NCBI RefSeq assembly: GCF_023169965.1
Contig: NZ_AP025592.1
Span: forward strand, 682,001 to 746,000
Length of the DNA: 64,000 bases
Origin: Anaeromyxobacter paludicola
Lineage (GTDB): Bacteria; Myxococcota; Myxococcia; Myxococcales; Anaeromyxobacteraceae
Direction: 5' to 3'
In this document: piece after piece, positions 49,320 to 56,975 of the stretch
How positions within the stretch are numbered: position 1 is the first letter of the stretch
How the letters are laid out: each line of letters opens with the position of its first letter
Notes under the pieces: generated by a model
Seen by the model: the letters and a program-made list of their open reading frames with translations, nothing else
Databases searched by the model: none
Told to the model about the DNA's origin: nothing
Position numbers and translations under genes: made by a program

Positions 49320-51620
49320 TCAGGCCGGGCGGCGGCGCCGCCGGCGGCGGATGCGCGACCCCGCCCGCGCCGGCCGGGCCGGGGCGGCCTCGCGCGGCAG
49401 CTCCGGCAGGTCCTCCCGCACGGCCGGGAAGGACAGCACGAACTCGGCCCCGCCGCCCGGCGCCTGGCGGACGCGGATCGAGCCCTGGTGCGCCTTCACG
49501 ATCCGCTCGCAGATGGCGAGGCCGAGCCCGGTGCCCTTCTCCTTGGTGGTGTAGAAGGGCACGAAGATGCTCTCGCGCGCCTCCTCGGGCACCCCGGGCC
49601 CGGTGTCGCGGAACCGGACCTCCACCGCGGCGATCGGTCCGGCCGACTCGCGCCAGACCGCCGCCTCGTCGCGCGCGAGGCGGGTCGAGACCGCGAGCGC
49701 GCCGCCCTCGGGCATCGCCTGCACCGCGTTGAGCGCCAGGTTGAGGAAGACCTGCTTCAGCTGCTCGGCGTCGCACTGGACCCGCGGCAGGTCCGGGGCG
49801 AGGTCGAGCGTGAGCCGCACCTGCGGCGGCAGGTCCGGGCCGAGGAGCTGGAAGGTCCGCTCCAGGATCTGGTTCACGTGGAGCGGCGAGAGCGCGCTCT
49901 TGGCCGGACGGGAGTAGTCGAGGAACTGCGTGACCACGCCGTTCAGGCGGTTCACCTCCTCGACGATGATGGCGAGGAACTCGCGCGGGACGAGCTGCTC
50001 GTCGCTCGCCGGATCCCCGCGGCCGTCGCCCTCGCCTTCCGCGCCGCGGCGGCCCTCGCCGCCGCCGGCGGCCGGGCCGGTCCCGGGCGGCTCGGGCAGG
50101 ATGAACTGGATGGCGCCCTTGATGGCCGCGAGCGGGTTGCGGATCTCGTGGGCCAGGCCGGCCGCCATCTCGCCCAGCGCCGCGAGCCGGTCGCGCTCCT
50201 TCATCTGCTGGTAGAGCTTCGAGTTCTCGATGACGAGGGCGCAGCGGTCGGCCACCTCGAGCAGCGCCGCGATCTCGTTCGACGCGAAGGCCTCGGGCAC
50301 CCGCTCGTCCATGCAGGCGAGGAACCCGACCGCCCGATCCCCGGCGGTCAGGGGCATGCAGATGCCGGCCTTCATCGTCGCCATGGCGGTCCGGGCGTCG
50401 GCGAGGCGCCGGAGCTCCTCGGCGACGGCGACCGGGGCGGCGCTCGCGGCGGCGGCCTCGTCCGGCCCGGGCGGCAGGTGGGCCTTCAGCTCGGCGATGC
50501 GCCGGTCGATGTTCTCAAGGAGCAGCGCCTTCTGCCCCGAGGAGGCCGCGCCGAGGAGGGCGCGGGCGGTGGCCGCCTCGAGGAACCCCGCCGGCGGGGG
50601 GCCGCGGCTGTCGAGCAGCCGGTAGCCGGGCCGGTCCTCGGCGAGGAGCCAGAGCGAGGCGTGGGTGACGCGCCGGGTCTCGACCAGCCCGTCGAGGAGC
50701 ACCGCCGCGAGCTGGCTCGGATCGATGACGTTGCCGATCCGGTCGCGCAGCCCCTCGAGCCTGCGCACCAGCTCGTAGCGCTCGCGGAAGAGGGTCGCCA
50801 CCACCCACTCCTCGACCTTCTCGCGCAAGGGCTCGAAGAGCGAGAGGATCACGAAGGAGGCGACCAGGGTGTTGAAGTAGAAGAGCTCGGTCCGGTTGCC
50901 GACCCAGCTCACGAGGCCGCCGTAGATCGCGACCAGCACCAGGCCGAGCGAGGAGACCACCACGATCTTCCCGAGGAACTCGTGCAGGTCGAGCAGCCGG
51001 TGGCGCTGCAGCGTCTGCGACAGGAAGAACATGAACAGCGTGAGCACCACCGCGCCGAGCCCCTGGAGCGGGTAGGGCACGCCGAACCGCGGGAGCTGGT
51101 CGAGGGTGGAGAGCACCACCGCGATGCAGGCGCCGATGAAGAGGTAGAGCAGCCGGGCGCGCTCCACCCGCGTCGGCGCGGCGTGCAGCTTCCCCCAGAG
51201 CACGGACAGGACCACCGCGAGCCCGCCGACCACGTAGGCCGTGACGGCGAGCTTCGCGAGGCTGAGGTGCACGAGGGGCGAGGTGGCCACCGCGAAGCCG
51301 AGCAGCGAGCCACCGAGCATGGCGTTGCGGGCGCGGCGGGCGGGCCGGCGGGCGACGCCGAGGAACTCGAGGAAGAAGGCGAGGGCGGCGGTGGGCGTGA
51401 GGGAGCCCGCGACGACGGCGGTCCGCTCCCAGACGTCGAAGCCGGCCGGGGTGACGGTCCAGCGCTGGAGGAACTGCGCGAGGGAGAAGGCGCAGAGGTC
51501 GAGCGCGAAGAGCGCGAAGAGCGTGAACACCCGTGGCCGGCTCTGGCGCAGGAGCGCCGCGCCGGCGAGCGCCAGGGTGACGATGGCGCAGAGGAGGGAG
51601 GCCTGGGTGCGGATGTCCAC
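49320..51620 (-). CDS. Membrane sensor histidine kinase with GAF-like domain
   Basis: This 766-residue kinase has an N-terminal membrane sensor of 7-8 helices (about 1-260), a GAF-like domain (about 290-470), the phosphoacceptor H491 in GLAHEIRNPLAAIKG, and an ATPase domain with N box NLALNAVQAM, G1 FRDTGPGVPEEA and G2 KGTGLGLAIC. A Gly/Glu/Asp-rich insert of about 35 residues (about 510-545) interrupts the dimerisation hairpin after the H box. The C-terminus is an Arg-rich tail. GTG 51620 is the start. It probably phosphorylates the NtrC-type regulator encoded just downstream. Confidence 0.93.
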   Translation of the reverse strand: MDIRTQASLLCAIVTLALAGAALLRQSRPRVFTLFALFALDLCAFSLAQFLQRWTVTPAGFDVWERTAVVAGSLTPTAALAFFLEFLGVARRPARRARNAMLGGSLLGFAVATSPLVHLSLAKLAVTAYVVGGLAVVLSVLWGKLHAAPTRVERARLLYLFIGACIAVVLSTLDQLPRFGVPYPLQGLGAVVLTLFMFFLSQTLQRHRLLDLHEFLGKIVVVSSLGLVLVAIYGGLVSWVGNRTELFYFNTLVASFVILSLFEPLREKVEEWVVATLFRERYELVRRLEGLRDRIGNVIDPSQLAAVLLDGLVETRRVTHASLWLLAEDRPGYRLLDSRGPPPAGFLEAATARALLGAASSGQKALLLENIDRRIAELKAHLPPGPDEAAAASAAPVAVAEELRRLADARTAMATMKAGICMPLTAGDRAVGFLACMDERVPEAFASNEIAALLEVADRCALVIENSKLYQQMKERDRLAALGEMAAGLAHEIRNPLAAIKGAIQFILPEPPGTGPAAGGGEGRRGAEGEGDGRGDPASDEQLVPREFLAIIVEEVNRLNGVVTQFLDYSRPAKSALSPLHVNQILERTFQLLGPDLPPQVRLTLDLAPDLPRVQCDAEQLKQVFLNLALNAVQAMPEGGALAVSTRLARDEAAVWRESAGPIAAVEVRFRDTGPGVPEEARESIFVPFYTTKEKGTGLGLAICERIVKAHQGSIRVRQAPGGGAEFVLSFPAVREDLPELPREAAPARPARAGSRIRRRRRRRPA

Positions 51621-51638
51621 GGGCGGATCCTATGCCAA

Positions 51639-51662
51639 GCGGGGCGCCGGGTCGCGCCCCGC
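51639..51662. other. Stem-loop in the divergent gap between the histidine kinase and the transglycosylase
   Basis: GCGGGGCGC (51639-51647) and GCGCCCCGC (51654-51662) are perfect 9-base arms with a six-base loop, in the 169-base divergent gap and about 20 bases upstream of the kinase start. As DNA it could be an operator; as RNA on the kinase side it would lie in a leader. No clear promoter is visible. Confidence 0.4.
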
Positions 51663-51789
51663 GGGCGTGCCGGCGGGCGGACGGGCGCCGGAAATGGCGA
51701 GCGGCCCCCGCGCGTTGCCCGGAGGCCCGCGGCCCGCCGCGCGGGGGTGGCTTGACCGCTGGCCCCGGCGGGTCCATGAGAGTGCCTCG

Positions 51790-54075
51790 ATGACCGCCGT
51801 CCTCGCCCTGGCCGCGCTGCTCGCGGCCGCTCCCCCGCCCGCTGCCCCGGCGTCCGAGCCGCCGCACGCCTGGTTCACCCCGGCCGAGCTCGCGCCAGTC
51901 TTCGCGGGCTCCCTCGTCCGCGCCAAGGCGGCCTACGACGCCAACCGGTACGCCGAGGCGGCGGCCGGGTTCGCCCACGCGCGGGCGCCCGAGGCGCGCT
52001 ACCTCCGGGCGGTGTCCCTGGTGGAGCTCTCGCGCGGCGACGAGGCCGGCATCGCCCTCGCCGGCCTGGAGCAGGAGCTGCCGGCCCTCGCCGATCGGGT
52101 CTGGTGGTGGCGCGGGCGGGCGCGGGAGCTCTCGAGCCAGCCGCGCGAGGCGCTCGAGGCGTACGCCCGGGTGCCGCAGGGCTCGCTCTTCTTCGCCCAG
52201 GCCCAGCTCGCGCGGGCCCGGGTGCTGCGCGAGCTCGGCGAGGCGGACGAGGCGCTCGCCGCGCTGCGCCCCATCCTCTCGACGCCCGCGCCGGACGAGC
52301 CGACCCGCGGCGATCCCGCGGCCGAGGCGCTGCTCCTCTCCGGCGAGCTGCGCGCCGCCCGGGGGGAGCCGGTCGAGGCGGCCCGGGCCCGGCGCGACTT
52401 CCTCGACTGCTGGGCGGCGCACCCGCTCACGGGCGTCGCACCGGCCTGCCTCGTGGCGCTGCGCCGGCTCCCGGGCGACGCCGGACGGCCGCCGCCGGTC
52501 GAGGACGTGGTGCGGCACGCCGAGAGCCTCGTGGAGGCGAACCGCAACGACGCCGCGCTCCGGGACCTCGCGCCGCTGCTCCCCGGGCTCCCGCCGGCCG
52601 GGCCGGGCGAGGCGCTCTCGTGCCGTGCCCGCTTCACGGCCGGGAAGGCGCTCCGGCGCACGCGGCAGCACACCCGGGCCGTCGAGGTGCTCCGCCCGGT
52701 GGCCGAGCTGTGCGACGAGGGCGGGCTGCGCGCCCGCGCGGCCTACCTGCTCGCCCAGTCGGCGCTCGTCCTCTCGCCCGAGGAGGGGATCGCCGCGTAC
52801 CGCCGCATGGCGCGCGACTTCCCGGATCACGGGCTCGCCGACGACGCGCTCTTCTACGCCGCCGACCAGCTCGCGCGGCAGGGGCAGGCCGACGAGGCCC
52901 GGCAGGTGCTCTCGGATCTCCTGACCCAGCACCCGGCGACCGAGTTCCGCGCCGAGGCGCTCTTCCGGCTGGCCTGGATGGAGAAGCGGGCCGGGCGGCT
53001 CGACCGGGCGGTCGAGGCGTTCGCGAAGCTCGAGCAGGAGTTCCGGGACCGCGATCCGTACGAGCACGCCCGGGCCGGCTACTGGCGCGCCCGCTCCCTC
53101 GCCGCCCGCGGCCAGCCCGCGGACCGGGAGGAGGCGCGCGCCGCCTTCGCCGCCCTCGCGTCGAGGTACCCGGCGGACTACTACGGCCTGCTCGCGCGGG
53201 CCCGGCTCGCCGAGCTCGCGCCCGGGGAGCGCTTCGCCCAGGCGACGCTCCGGCTCCCGCCCTCGCCCGAGCAGTTCCGCTACGACGCGGGCGCGCTCGC
53301 CGCCGATCGCCACTTCCGCGCCGGCGTGCGGCTCCTGCGCATGGGGCTCCCGCGCGCCGCCGCCGAGGAGCTCCGCGCCGCGGATCGCCGGCCCTTCGCC
53401 GCGGGCGATCACGACGCCGCGCCGGAGCCGCTCCTGCTCCTCGCCGAGCTCCTCGACCGCGCCGACGACCATCGGGCCGCGCACAACCTCGTCCGCACCG
53501 CCGGGCGCGCCGCGCTGCGCGAGAAGCCGGAGGGCCAGGCGCTGCGCATCTGGCGCATCGCGTACCCGCCGGCGTTCCGGGGGGACATCGAGCGCTGGTC
53601 CGGCTCGGCCGGCGTCCCGGCCGATCTCCTGCAGGGGCTCATGCGCGAGGAGAGCGGGCTCGACCCGCTCGTCGTCTCGCCGGCCGGCGCGGTGGGGCTC
53701 ACCCAGCTCATGCTCCCGACGGCGCGGCAGGTGGCGCGGCGGCTCAAGCTCCGCCCGCCCACGCCGGTGGACCTCACCCGCGGGCCGCTCAACATCCGGC
53801 TCGGCGCCGCCTACCTGGGGCAGCTCTTGCAGCGGTTCGAGGGCTCGCCGGCGCTCGCCGCCGCCGCCTACAACGCCGGCCCGAACGCGGTCGGCCGCTG
53901 GCTCAAGGCCCAGGGCTCGCTCGCCTTGGACGAGTTCGTGGAGGAGATCCCGCTGCAGGAGACCCGGGGCTACGTGAAGCGGGTGCTGCGGTCCTACGGC
54001 GCCTACCGGCTCCTGTACGGCACCGGCGGCGAGCCGCCCATCGCCCTGTCCCAGAAGCTCCCCGGCCAGTCCTGA
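51790..54075 (+). CDS. Soluble lytic transglycosylase (Slt70-like)
   Basis: This 761-residue periplasmic enzyme cleaves peptidoglycan to 1,6-anhydro products. A signal peptide (about 1-22, ending APPPAAPASE) precedes a long superhelix of TPR-like repeats (about 40-580). The C-terminal SLT domain has the catalytic Glu in GLMREESGLDPLVVSPAGAV, then GLTQLMLPTARQV and AAAYNAGPNAVGRWL, the family signatures. The ATG at 51790 gives a normal signal peptide. It diverges from the histidine kinase. Possible roles are cell-wall turnover and surface machine assembly. Confidence 0.92.
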   Translation: MTAVLALAALLAAAPPPAAPASEPPHAWFTPAELAPVFAGSLVRAKAAYDANRYAEAAAGFAHARAPEARYLRAVSLVELSRGDEAGIALAGLEQELPALADRVWWWRGRARELSSQPREALEAYARVPQGSLFFAQAQLARARVLRELGEADEALAALRPILSTPAPDEPTRGDPAAEALLLSGELRAARGEPVEAARARRDFLDCWAAHPLTGVAPACLVALRRLPGDAGRPPPVEDVVRHAESLVEANRNDAALRDLAPLLPGLPPAGPGEALSCRARFTAGKALRRTRQHTRAVEVLRPVAELCDEGGLRARAAYLLAQSALVLSPEEGIAAYRRMARDFPDHGLADDALFYAADQLARQGQADEARQVLSDLLTQHPATEFRAEALFRLAWMEKRAGRLDRAVEAFAKLEQEFRDRDPYEHARAGYWRARSLAARGQPADREEARAAFAALASRYPADYYGLLARARLAELAPGERFAQATLRLPPSPEQFRYDAGALAADRHFRAGVRLLRMGLPRAAAEELRAADRRPFAAGDHDAAPEPLLLLAELLDRADDHRAAHNLVRTAGRAALREKPEGQALRIWRIAYPPAFRGDIERWSGSAGVPADLLQGLMREESGLDPLVVSPAGAVGLTQLMLPTARQVARRLKLRPPTPVDLTRGPLNIRLGAAYLGQLLQRFEGSPALAAAAYNAGPNAVGRWLKAQGSLALDEFVEEIPLQETRGYVKRVLRSYGAYRLLYGTGGEPPIALSQKLPGQS

Positions 54076-54180
54076 GCCGGCGCGGTCCGCCCCGGCCGGC
54101 GGGCCGGCGGCGCCCCGGCGCTGCCCGCTCGGCCGGACCCCCGTGGCAGGGCGGGCTCGCGGTCGCTAGCTTGAGCGGGG

Positions 54181-54774
54181 ATGCTCGACTCCGCCTGTCT
54201 CGTCCTCAACCGGGTCTACCAGCCGGTCCACGTCACCTCGGTGCGGCGCGCGTTCGCGCTGCTCTACCAGGGGGCCGCCAGGGCGATCGACGAGCAGTTC
54301 CAGCTCTTCGACTTCGAGAGCTGGAGCGCGCTCTCGGCCGCGGCGCACGACTCCATCGGCACGGTGGGGCGGCGGCTGCGGGTGCCGCGGGTGGTGGTGC
54401 TCACCCGCTACGACCACCTCCCGAAGAACCGGATCCGCTTCTCGCGGTTCAACATCTACGCGCGGGACGACAACACCTGCCAGTACTGCGGGCGCCGGTT
54501 CTCCCGCGCCGACCTCAACCTCGATCACGTGGTGCCCCGCTCGCGCGGCGGCACCACGAGCTGGGACAACGTGGTCTGCTCCTGCGTGCCCTGCAACCTG
54601 CGCAAGGGCGGGCGGACGCCGGAGGAGGCCCACATGCACCTCCTGCGCGCCCCGGTCCGGCCGCGGTGGACGCCCACCTTTCGACACCTCTCCCGACGCG
54701 CGTTCCACCGTGAGTGGCGCCCCTACCTCAGCCTGGCCGAGGCCGCCTACTGGAACGTGGAACTGTTGGATTGA
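54181..54774 (+). CDS. HNH endonuclease family protein
   Basis: This 197-residue protein has a C-terminal HNH nuclease domain. CQYCGRRF (C100, C103) and CVPCN (C135, C138) form the zinc ribbon, and LNLDHVVPRSRGGTTSWDNV holds the catalytic His116 and Asn130. The N-terminal 90 residues (LVLNRVYQPVHVTSVRRAFA and on) belong to a widespread conserved form of HNH protein whose biological role is not established. It is not part of an obvious restriction system here. The ATG at 54181 gives the standard N-terminus. Confidence 0.85.
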   Translation: MLDSACLVLNRVYQPVHVTSVRRAFALLYQGAARAIDEQFQLFDFESWSALSAAAHDSIGTVGRRLRVPRVVVLTRYDHLPKNRIRFSRFNIYARDDNTCQYCGRRFSRADLNLDHVVPRSRGGTTSWDNVVCSCVPCNLRKGGRTPEEAHMHLLRAPVRPRWTPTFRHLSRRAFHREWRPYLSLAEAAYWNVELLD

Positions 54775-54794
54775 CGGCCCCGCTGGGCTACCAT
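54766..54794 (+). promoter_or_regulatory. Possible promoter of the HTH gene inside the 3' end of the HNH gene
   Basis: TTGGAT (54766-54771) and TACCAT (54789-54794) with a 17-base spacer. The start codon of the HTH gene lies 21 bases further, after a GGAGGG that could serve as ribosome binding site. Confidence 0.4.
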
Positions 54795-54815
54795 CCCGCG
54801 CGGAGGGCCGCGCCC

Positions 54816-55139
54816 GTGAAGCCGACGCCCCTGACGAACGAGGTGGTCTGGACCGGCCGCGCCCTGCGCGAGGCCAGGGTGGGCCGCGGCGTCTCGCTCG
54901 AGCAGCTCGCCGAGCGCACCCGGGTGTTGAAGCGGCACATCGAGAACATCGAGGCGGACCGCTACGCCGAGCTGCCGGCGGCGGTCTACCTGCGCGGCAT
55001 GCTGGTCGGGATCGCGCGCGAGCTCCGGCTCGACTCGCTCAAGGTGGTGCGCGCCTACCTCGCGGCGCTGGAGGCGGCGCCCCCCGCCGCCGAGCCGCCC
55101 GCGCTGCGGCCCGCCGGGCCCGGGCGGTCGCGTCGTTGA
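54816..55139 (+). CDS. RodZ-type helix-turn-helix protein, short
   Basis: This 107-residue protein has the HTH typical of RodZ N-termini (GRALREARVGRGVSLEQLAE, then RTRVLKRHIENIEADRYAEL, then YLRGMLVGIARELRL). The membrane helix and periplasmic domain of full RodZ are missing; the protein ends in an Ala/Pro/Arg tail. It may be a soluble regulator or a truncated cytoskeletal adaptor. The start is GTG 54816. The stop codon overlaps the -35 element of the next gene. Confidence 0.75.
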   Translation: MKPTPLTNEVVWTGRALREARVGRGVSLEQLAERTRVLKRHIENIEADRYAELPAAVYLRGMLVGIARELRLDSLKVVRAYLAALEAAPPAAEPPALRPAGPGRSRR

Positions 55140-55164
55140 CCCCCCGCGCGGCTGGCCCTACCAT
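55136..55164 (+). promoter_or_regulatory. Promoter of the 89-residue protein gene, predicting a leaderless message
   Basis: TTGACC (55136-55141) and TACCAT (55159-55164) with a 17-base spacer; the ATG follows six bases after the -10. Transcription would start at or beside the A of ATG. The -35 overlaps the stop codon of the HTH gene. Confidence 0.55.
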
Positions 55165-55170
55165 CGGCGC

Positions 55171-55440
55171 ATGCAACCCCTCATCGAGACTCCCGAGCAG
55201 GCGCAGCGGCTGGCGCGCGCCATCTGCTCCGACATCTCGCTCTACAACGTCGAGAAGATCGTGAAGGGCATCGAGGAGGACACCTTCTTCGACGCGCTCC
55301 ACGACGAGCTCGAGGAGGGGCGGGAGCTCTACCGGTCGCGCCTGTCGCCGTCGCTGTACGCGCGGAGCAACTACTACGATCGCGCCATCTGCGACGTGAT
55401 CCTGGCGCGGAAGAAGAGCGTCCGCTCCCGGATCTGGTGA
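55171..55440 (+). CDS. Small protein of unknown function (89 residues)
   Basis: I do not recognise this protein. It is soluble, mostly helical and acidic in the middle (VKGIEEDTFFDALHDELEEG), with a basic Tyr-rich second half (YARSNYYDRAICDVILARKK). There is no signal peptide, cysteine cluster or membrane segment. The composition is normal coding, with GTC, ATC and CTC codons, and the ATG is supported by a good promoter six bases upstream. It lies between the HTH gene and the pseudouridine synthase. The pattern could be a small adaptor or RNA-related protein, but nothing decides it. Confidence 0.7.
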   Translation: MQPLIETPEQAQRLARAICSDISLYNVEKIVKGIEEDTFFDALHDELEEGRELYRSRLSPSLYARSNYYDRAICDVILARKKSVRSRIW

Positions 55441-55467
55441 GCCCTGGCCGAGCTCCGCACAGCGCGC

Positions 55468-56397
55468 GTGCCGGCGGAGCTCGCCGGGACGCGCCTCGAC
55501 GTGGCGGTGACCCGCCTCGCCCCCGACCTCACCCGCTCGCGCGTGCAGCGGCTCCTCGCGGACGGCGCGGTGCGGCTCGACGGGCGCGCCGCCCGGCCCG
55601 CGGCGAAGCTGCGCGGGGGCGAGGAGCTCACCATCGAGCTCCCCGACCCCGCGCCGTCGGGGATGCTCGCCCAGGACCTCCCGCTCGCGGTGCTGTACGA
55701 GGACCGCGACCTGGTGGTGCTCGACAAGGCGGCCGGGATGGTGGTCCACCCGGCGCGCGGCACGCCCCACTCGACGGTGGTGAACGCCCTCCTGCACCGC
55801 TTCGGGCAGGGGCCGGGCGGCGAGCGGCTCGGGCTCGTGCACCGGCTCGACAAGGACACCTCCGGCTGCCTGGTGGTCGCCAAGACCGAGGCCGCCCTCG
55901 CCGCGCTGCAGGCCGCCTTCAAGGCGCGGTCGGTGGAGAAGACCTACCTCGCGCTCTGCCACGGCGTGCTCGCCCCCGCCGGGAGGCTCGACACCTTCTA
56001 CGGCCGCCACCCGACCGACCGCACCCGCTACACCAGCAAGGCGCGCGGCGGGCGGCGGGCGGTCACCGAGTGGAAGCTCGTCGAGCGCTTCGGCGACGCC
56101 GCCTGCCTCGCCGAGGTGGCGCTCCACACCGGCCGGACGCACCAGATCCGCGTGCACCTCTCCGACGCCGGCCACCCGCTCGTGGCCGACGCGGTCTACG
56201 GCGGGGCGCGCCGAGAAGCGCGGCTCCCGGAGGATCACCCGGTGCGCCGGGCCGCCGCCGCGCTGGGCCGCCAGGCGCTGCACGCCGCCCGGCTCGCCTT
56301 CGACCACCCCCGCACCGGGCGGCGGCTGCGCTTCGAGGCGCCGCTGCCGGCCGACTTCCTGCGCGCGCTCGCGGTGCTCCGGGCCCCGCCCGCCTAA
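55468..56397 (+). CDS. RluA/RluD-family 23S rRNA pseudouridine synthase
   Basis: This 309-residue enzyme has an N-terminal S4-like domain (GTRLDVAVTRLAPDLTRSRV) and the catalytic PseudoU domain with the Asp in LVHRLDKDTSGCLVVAKTEA. HTGRTHQIRVHLSDAGHPLV, a family signature, is also present. The layout matches RluD, which modifies helix 69, but RluC-like targets are not excluded. GTG 55468 is used; the frame is open for a little further upstream. The stop overlaps the convergent methyltransferase stop by four bases. Confidence 0.88.
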   Translation: MPAELAGTRLDVAVTRLAPDLTRSRVQRLLADGAVRLDGRAARPAAKLRGGEELTIELPDPAPSGMLAQDLPLAVLYEDRDLVVLDKAAGMVVHPARGTPHSTVVNALLHRFGQGPGGERLGLVHRLDKDTSGCLVVAKTEAALAALQAAFKARSVEKTYLALCHGVLAPAGRLDTFYGRHPTDRTRYTSKARGGRRAVTEWKLVERFGDAACLAEVALHTGRTHQIRVHLSDAGHPLVADAVYGGARREARLPEDHPVRRAAAALGRQALHAARLAFDHPRTGRRLRFEAPLPADFLRALAVLRAPPA

Positions 56398-56975
56398 TCG
56401 GGGCGGCGCGCGGCGAACCGCCGCATGACGCCGCTGCTCCGCCGGCCCTCGGGCAGGACGCGGAACCCCGCCGCCGCGACGGACGCCTCGGTGTCGCGGT
56501 TGGGCCGGCAGCCGCCGGAGAGCCGGGTCCAGAGCGGCTGGAGCCGGTCCTGGAGGCGGGCCTCCCAGGGGCGCAGCGACCGGACGTGCTCCAGGGCGCG
56601 CAGGGTGCCCCCGGGGGCGAGCACCCGGCGCAGCTCCGCGAGCGCGGCGGCGGGGTCGTCCACGCTGCAGAGCACGAGCCCGCTCACCACCGTGTCGAAG
56701 GCGCCGTCCTTGAACGGCAGGGCCTCGGCCCGCGCCCGCACCAGCGGGACGGGCGCGCGGCGGCGGGCGCGCGCGAGGTTCTCGGGGTGGGGGTCCACGC
56801 CGACCGCCGCGCGGCGCGGATAGAAGGGCAGGTCCCGGCCGGTCCCGCAGCCGAGGTCGAGGATGCGCCCGCGCGCGCCGCCGGCGAGCCAGGCCCGCCA
56901 GCGGCCGAGCCCGGTGCGCTCGACCGCCGCCATGAAGGCGTCGTACAGCCAGGGGATCCGCTCCAGTCCGCGCAT
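56394..56975 (-). CDS. Class I SAM-dependent methyltransferase
   Basis: This 193-residue protein has motif I ILDLGCGTGRDLPFY, an acidic residue in VGVDPHPENL and motif IV FDTVVSGLVLCSV, with the late phrase GTLRALEHVRSLRPWEARLQ. This pattern is common in methyltransferases acting on small molecules or lipids. The ATG at 56975 shares its A with the stop codon of the ABC transporter gene (TGATG), so it is translated with the exporter. It may modify the exported substrate. The acceptor is unknown. Confidence 0.82.
   Translation of the reverse strand: MRGLERIPWLYDAFMAAVERTGLGRWRAWLAGGARGRILDLGCGTGRDLPFYPRRAAVGVDPHPENLARARRRAPVPLVRARAEALPFKDGAFDTVVSGLVLCSVDDPAAALAELRRVLAPGGTLRALEHVRSLRPWEARLQDRLQPLWTRLSGGCRPNRDTEASVAAAGFRVLPEGRRSSGVMRRFAARRPD

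Noticed and set aside
51241-51789. An N-terminal extension of the lytic transglycosylase
   Set aside because: It would run antisense through the histidine kinase gene and hide the signal peptide that begins at ATG 51790.
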